Origin: Chryseobacterium carnipullorum
GTDB lineage: Bacteria > Bacteroidota > Bacteroidia > Flavobacteriales > Weeksellaceae
DNA: 64,000 nucleotides
Assembly (NCBI RefSeq): GCF_900142785.1
Contig: NZ_FRCD01000016.1
Coordinates: 62,001-126,000, forward strand
Direction of reading: 5' to 3'
In this document: piece after piece, positions 1 through 8,939 of the stretch
How positions within the stretch are numbered: the first letter of the stretch is position 1
Layout: every line of letters starts with the position of its first letter
Position numbers and translations under genes: made by a program
Notes under the pieces: generated by a model
Database searches by the model: none
The model's input: the letters and a program-made list of their open reading frames with translations, nothing else
Told to the model about the DNA's origin: nothing

Positions 1-25
1 AGTAAATTTTTAGTCCTTACATGAC

Positions 26-54
26 AATAGCGCTCCTGAGGAACGCTATTTTTT
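26..54 (+). terminator. Rho-independent terminator
   Basis: A 7-bp stem (AATAGCG/CGCTATT) continues through a short inner stem to a small loop, and a run of six T follows on the plus strand. It probably ends a plus-strand gene to the left of the window. The minus-strand side has no T run, so it is a weak candidate for terminating the neighbouring cyclase gene. Confidence 0.6.
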
Positions 55-75
55 ATGGATAGATCTTTATTCAGT

Positions 76-1098
76 TTATTTGATCTGAACTTCATAGATT
101 TTTGGCCAGTTTTTACCGGTTACAAGCATATTGTCGCCTTTGAAAGTAATTCCGTTCAATACGTCATCACTTCCTTTGGTATTCTGTTTCGCAATATCTG
201 TAAAGTCAAATGTTCCTACGACTTCTCCCGTTGCAGGATTGATCTTTAATACCACAGGTTTTTGCCATACATTGGCATAAATGAATCCGTTGTGGTATTC
301 AAGTTCGTTCAGTTGGTCATAAATTTGTGAACTTCCTGCTACTGCTACGTATTTGATCAGTTTTGAAGGGTTGTTGGCGTCCAGGAAATACAAAAGCTTG
401 CTTCCGTCTGATGCAATGAGGTTTTTCCCATCGTAAGTAAGTCCCCAACCTTCGCCTAAAACGTTTGGATAAGCGAATTCAGAAAGGAGTTTAAGAGTGC
501 TTTTATCATAAATATACCCTTTTTTACTGTGCCATGTCAGCTGGTACACTTTATCTCCCACGATCGTACTTCCTTCAGAGAAATCTTCCTGTGCCTGTTT
601 TGTAGAGGCCAACGGAGTTGTGGTCCCTAAAGTATATTTCAGAATCTGGGAAGAGCCGTTCTGTCCGTCACTTTCGTAAATGGTATTTCCTTCGATCTGG
701 AACCCCTGTACAAAATTCTTCGGATCGTGCGGGTATTCTGCGATGATCTGGTAGGCTATATTTTTCTCAGGATTTTTTGCAAATACATTAATGGTCGCAT
801 CCTGATTCAGAGTTTTTCCTCCTTTTGTTTTAATGTTAAAAGTAACGGCATTGTCGCCTAACGTAAAGAATTTAGGATCAACTGTTAAATTTGAAGTTTC
901 TTTGTCTCCAAAGCTGATGCTGATACTTTCTGCATTTTCCGTTACCTCTTTTGGAAGTTCAAGTTGATCACCGAAATGATATCCTTTTTCTACCATTGTA
1001 TTATTATATTCATTCAGCGTGTTCAGGATCTTTTCATCTTTATTACAAGACGCCAGCATCAAAACCACCGCTAAACCTACTATGATATTCTTTTTCAT
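76..1098 (-). CDS. glutaminyl-peptide cyclotransferase, lipoprotein (PF05096 type)
   Basis: This 340-residue protein is probably a glutaminyl cyclase of the plant/bacterial beta-propeller type, which turns N-terminal glutamine of exported proteins into pyroglutamate. The start is a lipoprotein leader with lipobox LASC at about residues 15-18, so the protein should be membrane-anchored outside the cytoplasm. The second half shows repeated propeller blades with family-like segments: FVQGFQ with YESDGQ, GEGWGLTYDG, a LNELEY/ANVW stretch, and a C-terminal LNGITF/VTGKNWP blade. About 100 residues of Ig-like or adaptor sequence lie between the leader and the propeller. It appears to be transcribed alone. 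Assignment is by motif recognition. Confidence 0.82.
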   Translation of the reverse strand: MKKNIIVGLAVVLMLASCNKDEKILNTLNEYNNTMVEKGYHFGDQLELPKEVTENAESISISFGDKETSNLTVDPKFFTLGDNAVTFNIKTKGGKTLNQDATINVFAKNPEKNIAYQIIAEYPHDPKNFVQGFQIEGNTIYESDGQNGSSQILKYTLGTTTPLASTKQAQEDFSEGSTIVGDKVYQLTWHSKKGYIYDKSTLKLLSEFAYPNVLGEGWGLTYDGKNLIASDGSKLLYFLDANNPSKLIKYVAVAGSSQIYDQLNELEYHNGFIYANVWQKPVVLKINPATGEVVGTFDFTDIAKQNTKGSDDVLNGITFKGDNMLVTGKNWPKIYEVQIK

Positions 1099-1133
1099 TT
1101 AATTTCTAAATATTTCCCCAAAAATAGCAAAAT

Positions 1134-1511
1134 TTATTCCGTATTGCCAACATTATCCACGGGCTGACCAAATTGTAACAGATAACCGTTGTTATCATAG
1201 ACCGCAAACTCTCTCATTTCCCATTCAAAAGTTTCAATTTCGTAACAGACTTTTGCTTTTGTTTTAAGATCTTCCCAAAGTTCATCAACATTGTCTACAT
1301 TGAAATACAATGAGCCTGTAAAGCCTATTCCATTGGGTTTTTCATAGTCGTTTTGCGAAAGCATGATCATTACCTCATCCTTCTTAAGCGATGCCCATTG
1401 CCATTCATCATTTCTTCCGATTAAATTAAAGCCGAGAATCCGGGTGTAAAACCCTATTGTTTCATCTATATTTTCTGTCCAGAGTATGGGGCGGAGTGCT
1501 GTAAATGTCAT
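1134..1511 (-). CDS. VOC (glyoxalase/bleomycin-resistance fold) protein
   Basis: A 125-residue single VOC domain. The pattern is typical of the fold: an N-terminal strand followed by the helix around DETIGFYTRILGF, then a second beta-alpha-beta-beta-beta unit ending in VYDNNGYLLQFGQP. Family members bind a metal and act in detoxification or isomerisation, but the substrate cannot be told from sequence. The start codon overlaps the stop of the upstream acetyltransferase gene (ATGA), so translation is probably coupled. It is the last gene of a three-gene run with the GNAT and SRPBCC genes. Confidence 0.82.
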   Translation of the reverse strand: MTFTALRPILWTENIDETIGFYTRILGFNLIGRNDEWQWASLKKDEVMIMLSQNDYEKPNGIGFTGSLYFNVDNVDELWEDLKTKAKVCYEIETFEWEMREFAVYDNNGYLLQFGQPVDNVGNTE

Positions 1512-2017
1512 ACTTTCCAGGATTTAAAATTACTTTTACTGATCTTCATATTAATGGAAAGCCAAAGTTCGTCATCGATGCTGACTTGGTTCATCACATC
1601 GGGATCAATTTCAAAACCTACTTTTTTGTAGCATTCGATGGCTCCGGTATTCCAGTCGTACACATTAAGTTCTGCTGTTTCTCTCTCAAAGGTATTGAAG
1701 CCATATTGCAGCAATTCCAGTACCGTTTTCTTTCCGTAACCTTTTCCTCTGTTGTTTTCGTCCCAGATCAGGATTCTCCCGAGCAGAAAAGTATTTTCTT
1801 TTAAAAAAATCTGAGCGTGGCCAATAGCACTTTGTTCGGTTTTATCAAAAATCCTGAACATGAATCTGTTTTCGTTGTCAAGATCATTTTCCAGCTGTTC
1901 TCTGGTCAGTGGAAAATGGTAAGCAGGGCCGGCAAACTGAAGAAGTGCTCTTTTGTCTTTTATTTTGGATATCAGCTCTGGAGCATCTTCGGTTTTAAAA
2001 ATCTGAAGCTCAATCAT
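1508..2017 (-). CDS. GNAT-family N-acetyltransferase
   Basis: About 169 residues with the GNAT fold. The acetyl-CoA pyrophosphate-binding motif is seen as NRGKGYGKK, followed by the helix, then the LNVYDWNTGAIECYKKVGF motif near the C-terminus. The acceptor is unknown. I chose the internal ATG at 2017 because it lies five bases after the stop of the upstream SRPBCC gene and begins MIELQ, a normal GNAT start. The longer frame to 2071 would overlap the SRPBCC gene by about 48 bases. The 3' end overlaps the VOC start by four bases. Confidence 0.85.
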   Translation of the reverse strand: MIELQIFKTEDAPELISKIKDKRALLQFAGPAYHFPLTREQLENDLDNENRFMFRIFDKTEQSAIGHAQIFLKENTFLLGRILIWDENNRGKGYGKKTVLELLQYGFNTFERETAELNVYDWNTGAIECYKKVGFEIDPDVMNQVSIDDELWLSINMKISKSNFKSWKV

Positions 2018-2022
2018 TCGTT

Positions 2023-2448
2023 CTATTTTTCTACATATTCCTTCATACTCTGTCCTATAATTGAATTCCATCCTTCTATAAAACTTGCCCTGGAAAATAT
2101 TTCTCCCAGATCATCGAATCCTTCAATATTTTCATGCGTCACCGTTACTAATGTTCCGTCGTTTTCCGGCTGAAGCTCCCATGTCACAGTTGTTACGGCA
2201 TCAGAAAGTTCCGGATAAGACCAGCTATGCTTTAGTTTGCTGTTGGGAATTATTTCCAAAATACGGCCAAGATGGAGGTATTTCCCACCGTCACAGGATT
2301 CATAGAAGTCAAACTCTTTCCCAATTTCCAGCTCGAAATCCCGGATCGTAAAGTACCAGGATTTCATTTCATTCTTATCCGTCAGCGCCTTCCATATTTT
2401 TTCTGCGGAAGCATTTATTTTGTACTGAACAGTGATTGGGTTGTTCAT
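2023..2448 (-). CDS. SRPBCC / AHSA1-like domain protein
   Basis: A 141-residue START-like (Bet v1 fold) protein of the AHSA1 group. It begins with the typical ITVQYKINASAEKIWKALTD segment, has the central FDFYE and LEIIPNSKLKHSW strands, and ends with the long C-terminal helix after EGWNSIIGQSM. Such proteins bind hydrophobic ligands or act as co-chaperone-like factors; no specific role can be assigned. It is the first gene of a tight run with the GNAT and VOC genes. Confidence 0.85.
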   Translation of the reverse strand: MNNPITVQYKINASAEKIWKALTDKNEMKSWYFTIRDFELEIGKEFDFYESCDGGKYLHLGRILEIIPNSKLKHSWSYPELSDAVTTVTWELQPENDGTLVTVTHENIEGFDDLGEIFSRASFIEGWNSIIGQSMKEYVEK

Positions 2449-2474
2449 ATTTTTATTTTTTAATTAAAAAAGAT

Positions 2475-3092
2475 CTAAATACTTGAATTTAGCTTTTCCA
2501 ACACCTCCTTTTTTCCCATTTTCCATCGTTCTGATAATTCTAAAACCAATTCGTTTGAAAACCTTATATAAACATTACCTTCACCCAAACTTTCCTGATG
2601 TATTTTAAAGCTTTTAATAGATTCTTCCAAAGATTCTTCATGCACAACTTCAACTATACAGTTTTCTATTCCTAAAAAATCTTTGGCAAATGAACTTACT
2701 GCTGTTTCAATTGTTTTAAGATCAATCCCTTCATCAGGATGCCAAATATCCATAAATCGAGGCTTAATCCCTTTTTCATTTTTGGGAGCATCATAATCGA
2801 CTTCTTGAAAGTCTTCATCATCAGGCTCGTCATAATAGAACCAATAATGACAGACCTCATCAGATAGATAATGCTGAACTGCCTCAGAAAAATCTTTTTC
2901 ATCTTCTTGGTGTAGCAAATCATCTAAAGCATTTCTTAAATATCCTTTTGTATTTAAGCAAACTACGCAAATCCTTTCATCAGATTCATAAAACAATTGC
3001 AAATCTTCCCATCCTGCCTTATCGCAAAGGCCGTAAATTCCCCACCATACATTGGAAGATTCTGTTTTTACAATAATCTTTTTCGTGTTCAT
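2475..3092 (-). CDS. conserved-looking hypothetical protein
   Basis: A 205-residue acidic, probably cytoplasmic protein with no leader or membrane helix. I do not recognise the family. Visible features are a Trp-rich N-terminus (VWWGIYGL), a very acidic middle (DEPDDEDFQEVDYD) and an ordinary mixed C-terminal half. Base use matches the surrounding chromosome. It is separated by 26 bases from the next gene downstream and may share transcription with the antiporter gene upstream, which ends 16 bases before it. Confidence 0.6.
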   Translation of the reverse strand: MNTKKIIVKTESSNVWWGIYGLCDKAGWEDLQLFYESDERICVVCLNTKGYLRNALDDLLHQEDEKDFSEAVQHYLSDEVCHYWFYYDEPDDEDFQEVDYDAPKNEKGIKPRFMDIWHPDEGIDLKTIETAVSSFAKDFLGIENCIVEVVHEESLEESIKSFKIHQESLGEGNVYIRFSNELVLELSERWKMGKKEVLEKLNSSI

Positions 3093-3108
3093 TTGTTTAC
3101 ATTACCAT

Positions 3109-4722
3109 TTATCCATGAGAAAACCCTGTAATTTTAGCTTCATCAAAATCCAGCTGCATTTCTATAGATCTCATCACATGATCATCAAATATTTTCTCCT
3201 TTTTCATCCTGTGAAGTTCATTTCTCTGAGCCTGGATGATCTGCCGAAGCACATCTTTATTTTCGTTGATTGCATTCACATAATCTCCGGTTGAAGCCAT
3301 ACACTGGGCCTTATCTGCCATCAACATCATTTCGGTTTCCAGCTTGTGTTTCTGATGGCGTACCAATGTGTTCGTTACAGCCAGCTCGGAAAAATCATTT
3401 TCCAGTTTATGCAATGCTGTTTCTTTAAGCTTTCGCATCAGGATCACTTCCTGTTTTTCTTCCGGTAATTCGCTTCCGGCATCATCTATTTTCAACCATT
3501 TTAAGATCGGAGTCAGAAGGAGTCCCTGTCCTACCAATGTGATCAATATAATAACGAAAGTTACAAATAAAATGATATTACGGTGAGGAAAAGCATCTCC
3601 ATTGGGCAAAAATGCAGGAATGGAAAGTGCGGCAGCCAGTGAAACCACTCCTCTCATGGCATCAAAACTGATGATGAAAGGTTCGCGCCAGTCCGGTTTT
3701 GGAATTTTGAGTCTTAATTCTTTAGAGCAGAGTCTTGGGAAATACATGACGGCATAGCTGTACAGTAACCGGGTCAAAATAATTGCTCCGCCAATCACTA
3801 CACTATAAAATATGCCTTCTGAAATGGTATAGTCTTTCATGGCAGCAACGACTACGGGAAGCTCCAAACCAATCAGGATGAAAATAATTGTATTCATGAG
3901 GAATATCAGTACGCTCCAGACATTTCCGGACTGTATCCTGGAGGTATGGCTTAAATAGCAATGTGAATTATAAGACATCAAAAGTCCTCCTGCAACCACG
4001 GCTAATACCCCTGAAAAATGGAAATGTTCTGCACCCACATACATGATGTACGGAACGATCAGTGTAATGACGGTATCAATATTAGAATTGGAAGGAATAA
4101 TCCTCAATAAAGCTCCGAAAAGCATTCCTGTAGCAACACCAACTACGACTCCACCCACCGCCATCATGAAGAAGTCCTGAATAGCATCTCTCCAGATAAA
4201 CTGACCTGAAATTACGGCTGCCAAAGCAAATTTAAATACAATTAAACTTGAAGCATCGTTGATAAGACTTTCGCCTTCAAGGATACTCGTGATTTTTTTA
4301 GGGATCTTCATATGTTTTAAGACTGAAGTGGCAGCCACCGCATCCGGCGGAGAATTAACTCCTCCGAGCAGGAATCCCATGGCAACGGTAAGTCCGGGAA
4401 TAATGGAAGATGAAAGATACGCCACAACAATTGAAGTCAGAAATACCAGCCCGAAAGCCATTGAAAAGATCTGCTTTCTCCATTTGTGAAAATCCTGCCA
4501 TGACGTAAACCATGCGGCCTCAAACAGAATGGGAGGAAGGAAGATTAGAAATACCAGATCCGGTTCTATTTCAATATGCGGCATTCCCGGGATCAGGCTA
4601 ATCAGAAGACCGGCAATCACGAGGAAGATGGGATAAGCTACTTTCAGCTTTTGCCCTATCATCACCAATATCATCACAGACAGCAAGACTGCAATGGATA
4701 TTATAACATAACTGTGAATCAT
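3109..4722 (-). CDS. Na+/H+ antiporter, CPA1 (NhaP-like) family
   Basis: A 537-residue monovalent cation/proton antiporter of the inner membrane. About 12 hydrophobic segments cover residues 1-400. The CPA1 signature GESLINDASSLIVFK (about residues 150-164) carries the conserved Asp expected at the ion-binding site. A helical hydrophilic tail of roughly 130 residues follows, a usual length for CPA1 proteins and a likely regulatory region. Role: exchange of Na+ or K+ for protons, giving pH and salt tolerance. Ion preference cannot be judged. No partner gene is needed. Confidence 0.88.
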   Translation of the reverse strand: MIHSYVIISIAVLLSVMILVMIGQKLKVAYPIFLVIAGLLISLIPGMPHIEIEPDLVFLIFLPPILFEAAWFTSWQDFHKWRKQIFSMAFGLVFLTSIVVAYLSSSIIPGLTVAMGFLLGGVNSPPDAVAATSVLKHMKIPKKITSILEGESLINDASSLIVFKFALAAVISGQFIWRDAIQDFFMMAVGGVVVGVATGMLFGALLRIIPSNSNIDTVITLIVPYIMYVGAEHFHFSGVLAVVAGGLLMSYNSHCYLSHTSRIQSGNVWSVLIFLMNTIIFILIGLELPVVVAAMKDYTISEGIFYSVVIGGAIILTRLLYSYAVMYFPRLCSKELRLKIPKPDWREPFIISFDAMRGVVSLAAALSIPAFLPNGDAFPHRNIILFVTFVIILITLVGQGLLLTPILKWLKIDDAGSELPEEKQEVILMRKLKETALHKLENDFSELAVTNTLVRHQKHKLETEMMLMADKAQCMASTGDYVNAINENKDVLRQIIQAQRNELHRMKKEKIFDDHVMRSIEMQLDFDEAKITGFSHG

Positions 4723-4979
4723 TTTGAGATGTTTTTTAAGTTGCTTTTAAATTTTTGTTAAACTGAAGGTGTTAACTTTCAGATCAACTGAACCTTTTCT
4801 GTTGGTTATCTTTATTGACGATATTTACAACTTTTGTTGGTTGATCGCAAAGGCGCAAGTTTGTATCCAGTGGCTGCTTGTAAGGCGCGATAAAATCGAA
4901 GATTTTCATCTGTTTTTTATCTTTTTTCCTTTTTAAACCGCATAGGTTTTTGGAATCTAAAGTACAGGATCATTACCTT

Positions 4980-5984
4980 TTACAACACAATATTGTTCTT
5001 TGGAGCAATGGCTGGAGGAAGATCGGACTCATCCAGCATATCTCTCATATCAATCTCTATGGTACGGCTGATCTGGGTAATCGGCACGTCATTCGGGCTG
5101 CCTTCAAAAGGGTTTACGGAAGCTTCTCCTACGCTGTCGAGGGTATGAAAACACCAGGTTACCATTAATGAAAACGGAATATTAAACCATAAGGTCCAGC
5201 CCTCCAAAGCTGTCCCTTCACCTAATTTATCGAGTTCTTTCAGTAATCCAAAAGGAACAAAAAGGATAAACAGCAACAAAAGATAGGTTGTAATTGATGA
5301 AAAGTTTCTCGGATACGGAAAGTTTTTAATTCTTTCTGCTTTTCCCTGATCGTCTGTAAATTTCACCAGCTGCTGGTTGATCTGTGTCCACTGAAAATCA
5401 TTGAGATCTCCTCTGGCATAGGCTTCGGACAATTCTTTGCTCTGACTTGCCATTAACTGTGTTGCCCTGTTTTTTTTGCTTACAATATATTGAAGCTCCG
5501 CATCAGAAAGATACTTTTTCAGTTCATCATTAAGGTTGGTCAGTCTCTCCGGAATTTCATATTTCTTAGCATATTCATCGTATTGTGCTGTCCCCATATT
5601 CTCCCAGGTTCTGGGTTCGCGAAGCTGAAAACGGAGGGCCGTAAGCCACGCATAATGGCGGTGAAACATTTCTTTTACTTTTTGAGGATCTTTTCCGTAT
5701 AGAGCATCTCTCAGAATATATCCAAAACTACGGCTGTCATTGATAATGGCGCCATAAATCTGTCTGGCTTCCCAAAGTCTGCTGTAACTTGCATTGTTTT
5801 TAAAACCTACGATAAAAGCTACCGCAGTTCCCAAAATAGCGATGGGCTGCCAAGGGACGGAAAGAAACTTCCATCCTGAAAAGTATAAAACTGTTGGTAT
5901 GGCAGATAGTATTGTTAATATATAAATACTTCGTCTCGTCCAAATCGCGAATTCCAGCGCTCCGAATCTTTTCCCTGAATGCAT
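4980..5984 (-). CDS. bestrophin family anion channel (UPF0187)
   Basis: A 334-residue protein of the bacterial bestrophin group. The N-terminal half has two hydrophobic segments, including a GWKFLSVPWQPIAILGTAVAFIVGF-type stretch (described by its pattern, residues about 32-56), followed by the conserved NNASYSRLWEAR motif. The second half has another hydrophobic pair and the motif VNPFEGSPNDVP, which is characteristic of the family. Bacterial bestrophins form pentameric ion channels. The gene stands alone; the 257 bases upstream of the antiporter separate it from that gene. Confidence 0.85.
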   Translation of the reverse strand: MHSGKRFGALEFAIWTRRSIYILTILSAIPTVLYFSGWKFLSVPWQPIAILGTAVAFIVGFKNNASYSRLWEARQIYGAIINDSRSFGYILRDALYGKDPQKVKEMFHRHYAWLTALRFQLREPRTWENMGTAQYDEYAKKYEIPERLTNLNDELKKYLSDAELQYIVSKKNRATQLMASQSKELSEAYARGDLNDFQWTQINQQLVKFTDDQGKAERIKNFPYPRNFSSITTYLLLLFILFVPFGLLKELDKLGEGTALEGWTLWFNIPFSLMVTWCFHTLDSVGEASVNPFEGSPNDVPITQISRTIEIDMRDMLDESDLPPAIAPKNNIVL

Positions 5985-6076
5985 ATTGTGTTTATTTGTT
6001 TTTTGTTCTGTTGATTATAAATTCTAAACTAACAGTTTTTTTTCTTCATCATGGCATCCGGCAGAGACTGTCTGTA

Positions 6077-6754
6077 TTAATTTTTATTAAAAGGAATATT
6101 ATTATAGAAACCGATCTGGATCTGCCCGCGATTCCTGTTTTCCTGAATCTGGTTCATATATCCTGCTTCTATCCTCATGTTTTTATTAATGACATATCCT
6201 AAAGCTCCATATACTCTGTTCCTGTCGAAAACGGGACTATCAAAACTCAGAAATATCTCATTATACACTGATGCATAGAGAGATTTCGGCAGCATTTCTT
6301 TCTGGGTAATCGGAATATTCAACCCTATCATATATCGGAATCTCATTCTGAAGTCATCCTGTAGAAAACGTTCTTCCAAACGGTATCGGTGCTGAAGATT
6401 AAAACGTCCGAACTTCTGCTTTGTAATAAACTGCTGGAAGATCCGGTGTTCTATATTTTCTTTTTTTTCGCCGTTTACATACGGACGACTTAAAATAAAC
6501 CCATAACCCAGTAAAACATTATTATTGTTTTCAGTCAGGTCATATCCTATGCCTGTACGAATTAATAACTGTTCAAGGTCTCCTACGGCATCAAAATTCC
6601 GGTACTGGATTTCGTTATGTAAATTCAGCTTCTTGCTGATCTTGTTATTTCCAAAATACATATACCATGCTCCTAAATCACTTTTCTGCGCAGAGGCTGC
6701 TATGGATCCCAGACTCAATACTGTAAATGCCAGCTTCGTCAATACCTTTCTCAT
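6077..6754 (-). CDS. DUF2490 outer-membrane beta-barrel protein
   Basis: A 225-residue exported protein with a Sec leader ending ASAQ at about residue 23. After it come alternating hydrophobic/polar strands with periodic aromatics, and an aromatic-rich C-terminus before the last residues. This fits the DUF2490 family of small outer-membrane barrels (motifs LGAWYMYFGNNKI, LHNEIQYRN, RYRLEERF). The function of the family is not established. A matching Bacteroidetes promoter lies directly upstream. Confidence 0.8.
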   Translation of the reverse strand: MRKVLTKLAFTVLSLGSIAASAQKSDLGAWYMYFGNNKISKKLNLHNEIQYRNFDAVGDLEQLLIRTGIGYDLTENNNNVLLGYGFILSRPYVNGEKKENIEHRIFQQFITKQKFGRFNLQHRYRLEERFLQDDFRMRFRYMIGLNIPITQKEMLPKSLYASVYNEIFLSFDSPVFDRNRVYGALGYVINKNMRIEAGYMNQIQENRNRGQIQIGFYNNIPFNKN

Positions 6755-6785
6755 AAATTCAATTACTATTATCTATCGTACAGAA

Positions 6786-6816
6786 CAAAATTAATAATTT
6801 AAATCAATAATTGCAA
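6786..6816 (-). promoter_or_regulatory. Bacteroidetes-type promoter of the DUF2490 gene
   Basis: On the minus strand, TTG (6814-6816) and TAATTTTG (6786-6793) are separated by 20 bases. This matches the Bacteroidetes sigma-ABfr consensus of TTG about 19-21 bases before TAnnTTTG. The start codon at 6754 is about 30 bases further on, a normal leader length. Confidence 0.65.
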
Positions 6817-6868
6817 ACAAAAAGTACTTTAGGGTTTAGGCTATAAGAAACAGGCATAACCATAAAGA

Positions 6869-7261
6869 TTAGCCTGGAATCTGTTCTACAAGGATTTCGT
6901 TTCCATCTGTATCAAAATAAGTACAAGTCATCTCATTAAGATCCATCTTCCAGCCTTCTACTCCATTGTCCGCACAGTCATTGCAAAATGTGAGGTAATC
7001 TGTACGGCCTTGCTGATGAAGCTTTAATCTTGTTTTAAATTGTTCAAGATTTAATTTTCCGGAAACGAGAATAGGATCGTACTTTTTTCCAGTCTCTGCC
7101 TTTTTATTTTCTGTGTCAAAATACCGGGTATTTCCATCTGCTACAGAAACCGTATAATCCGATACGCCAAGATTTTTTATAGCCTGGATATATGCCGGAA
7201 AATCTGCTCCGCTTTTTACTTTCCGATGTTCCGCTTTAATTTGTTCGATTGTAAATTTCAT
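6869..7261 (-). CDS. DUF1398 (YbcV-like) family protein
   Basis: A 130-residue cytoplasmic protein. The pattern MKFTIEQIKAEHRKVKSGADF, then a YTVSVADGNTRYF strand and GVEGWKMD near the end, fits the DUF1398 family, also called phage-envelope-like although its role is unknown. I chose the ATG at 7261 because the family begins MKFTIEQI. The longer frame to 7297 adds 12 residues that look unrelated. Only weak promoter-like boxes are seen upstream. Confidence 0.78.
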   Translation of the reverse strand: MKFTIEQIKAEHRKVKSGADFPAYIQAIKNLGVSDYTVSVADGNTRYFDTENKKAETGKKYDPILVSGKLNLEQFKTRLKLHQQGRTDYLTFCNDCADNGVEGWKMDLNEMTCTYFDTDGNEILVEQIPG

Positions 7262-7410
7262 ATTTGTTTGTTTTTTTACGCCAGAGGCTTTAGGCATTAA
7301 GCTATAAGCTTTATCAACACGCCCTAATCCCTATGACCTGCTACCTGTCATCTGCTCCTTCACCTCTTCCCAAATTTAATTTTTTTTGGAATGCAAATGT
7401 ACTATTAAAA

Positions 7411-7443
7411 TAAAAACCGGCAGATATCTAAGCCGGTAAGTTT
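7411..7443 (-). terminator. Rho-independent terminator (probably bidirectional)
   Basis: A 6-bp GC-rich stem (ACCGGC/GCCGGT) with a 10-base loop has A runs on its left and T runs on its right. It can end the minus-strand PhnB-like VOC gene (stop at 7474) and could also act on the plus strand. Confidence 0.65.
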
Positions 7444-7473
7444 TTCCTATATCCCTTATACAAAGAATGAATT

Positions 7474-7923
7474 TTAAGGATGCTGCTGTGCTTTTGCAGG
7501 ATCGTCATAGTTGACCATCCAGTGGATCCCGAATTGATCGGTAAACATTCCGAAATAGGCCCCCCAGAAAGTATCTGCCAACGGCATGGTTACCTCTCCT
7601 CCTGCAGAAAGTCCATTGAATAACTGATCTGCTTCTTCTTTAGATTCCGCGTTGATGGAAATCGCAAAATTATTTCCTTCTTTCAGCTTAGATGACCATT
7701 CTCCGGCAGTATCGCTGCCCATTAAGATGGTTTCTTTTGAAATAGGAAGAGAGACGTGCATGATTCTGTTTTTGTCTTCTTCGGAAGTTTCTTTGCCTTC
7801 CATTGGAGGCATTTCCCCGAATGTTCCGATGTAAGGATACTCTCCTCCGAAAACCGACTTATAGAAATCGAATGCTTCTTTGCAGTTTCCATTAAATGTT
7901 AAATAAACGTTTACTGATGCCAT
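7474..7923 (-). CDS. VOC family protein, PhnB-like
   Basis: A 149-residue protein of the PhnB/3-demethylubiquinone-methyltransferase-like VOC group. It has the family's opening with NGNCKEAFDFYKSVFGGE and its closing WGAYFGMFTDQFGIHWMVNY. PhnB-like proteins are dimeric VOC folds without a proven reaction in most species. The gene is 26 bases downstream of an SRPBCC gene, so the two are likely cotranscribed with the run from 10283 leftward. Confidence 0.85.
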   Translation of the reverse strand: MASVNVYLTFNGNCKEAFDFYKSVFGGEYPYIGTFGEMPPMEGKETSEEDKNRIMHVSLPISKETILMGSDTAGEWSSKLKEGNNFAISINAESKEEADQLFNGLSAGGEVTMPLADTFWGAYFGMFTDQFGIHWMVNYDDPAKAQQHP

Positions 7924-7949
7924 GATTGATTTTTTTTATGAGTTAAGTT

Positions 7950-8510
7950 TTAATAAGTCTCTGTTGAAGGTTTTTCAGATAATTCTTTCAATCTGGAAAG
8001 TCCTTTCTGATAATCTTTTCCAATCGCATTTTCCATATTCATAAACATTTTCATTACGGTGAACGGATAAGGTATTTTGGATGTAAATCCCCATGTTGCC
8101 TTAGTTCCTTTGCCTTCCGGAACGATTTTCACGTAAGCATTGGCTTCACTTTCATAAGGGGTTAAAAATTTGATTTCCGTATCAATTCTTTTCGCTGCTG
8201 CATCTACTTTTTTCACTTCCTGACATCCTTTTCCTGCAGTCCCTTTCTGACTGTCCCAGCATACTTTTTCGCCCGGCTGACCGGTAGTTCCGGTCCAGTC
8301 TTTTTTCATCTGAGGATCTAATTCATTCCATGGGCTCCATTGGTCCATTGCTTTTAATGTATTGGTCTGTTGCCATACTTTTTCGGATGGTGCATTGATG
8401 GTTATTGATTTCTCATACACACAGTCTCCTGAGATAAAAGCGGCTACGATCATCCATAAAATAAGGATGGAACCGAGAACGAGTATAATTCTTTTTAATA
8501 TTTTCATCAT
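7950..8510 (-). CDS. SRPBCC family (polyketide cyclase-like) protein
   Basis: A 186-residue protein with an N-terminal membrane helix (about residues 5-28) followed by one START-like domain. The domain has the typical KSITINAPSEKVWQQTN start, the WSPWNELDP segment, and the GKDYQKGLSRLKEL C-terminal helix. It is probably anchored in the inner membrane with the ligand-binding domain outside. No ligand can be assigned. It lies four bases from the VOC gene upstream. Confidence 0.82.
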   Translation of the reverse strand: MMKILKRIILVLGSILILWMIVAAFISGDCVYEKSITINAPSEKVWQQTNTLKAMDQWSPWNELDPQMKKDWTGTTGQPGEKVCWDSQKGTAGKGCQEVKKVDAAAKRIDTEIKFLTPYESEANAYVKIVPEGKGTKATWGFTSKIPYPFTVMKMFMNMENAIGKDYQKGLSRLKELSEKPSTETY

Positions 8511-8514
8511 GAGG

Positions 8515-8886
8515 TTATCTATGTTGGTCTATTAAGATCATGTTTCCGTCCGGATCTTTCAGGAATATATGTTCCGGTCCTGAGGTGGTTTCATCGGCAG
8601 CTTTCTCAAGTTCCACTCCATTTTCTTTTAAATGTTTCTGAATATCGCGAACATCGTCAAAAGATTCCAGATTCCGGGCATTTTCGTCCCATCCGGGATT
8701 GAAGGTCAGCATATTGCCGTCGAACATCGCCTGAAACAAGCCAACCAAAGTACTTCCGTTTTTCATGATCAGATAATTCTGTTCCATTGCTCCGGCCATT
8801 ACAGAGAAGCCTAATTTTTCGTAAAAATCTTTGGATTTCTGAAGATCTTTTACACTTAAGCTGATTGAAAATGCTCCTAATTTCAT
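8515..8886 (-). CDS. VOC family protein
   Basis: A VOC-fold protein of about 123 residues with MKLGAFSISLSVKDLQKS at the start and LKDPDGNMILIDQHR at the end, the latter carrying a typical C-terminal VOC strand. The start is uncertain. I prefer 8886 because the VOC domain begins there. A longer frame starts at 8943, where its ATG overlaps the stop of the upstream membrane-protein gene (ATGA), and would add 19 residues not typical of the fold. Substrate unknown. Confidence 0.8.
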   Translation of the reverse strand: MKLGAFSISLSVKDLQKSKDFYEKLGFSVMAGAMEQNYLIMKNGSTLVGLFQAMFDGNMLTFNPGWDENARNLESFDDVRDIQKHLKENGVELEKAADETTSGPEHIFLKDPDGNMILIDQHR

Positions 8887-8939
8887 ATCTATTTTACATT
8901 TTAAATGACCATCTGTATTGAGTGTACCCCATGACCATT

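Noticed and set aside
2018..2071. Longer start for the acetyltransferase gene
   Set aside because: It would overlap the SRPBCC gene by about 48 bases and the extra residues match no GNAT start.
4800..4900. GATCGCAAAGGCGCAAG stretch as a mobile repeat
   Set aside because: It resembles a dispersed intergenic sequence of Chryseobacterium, but only one copy is seen in the window, so nothing can be claimed.
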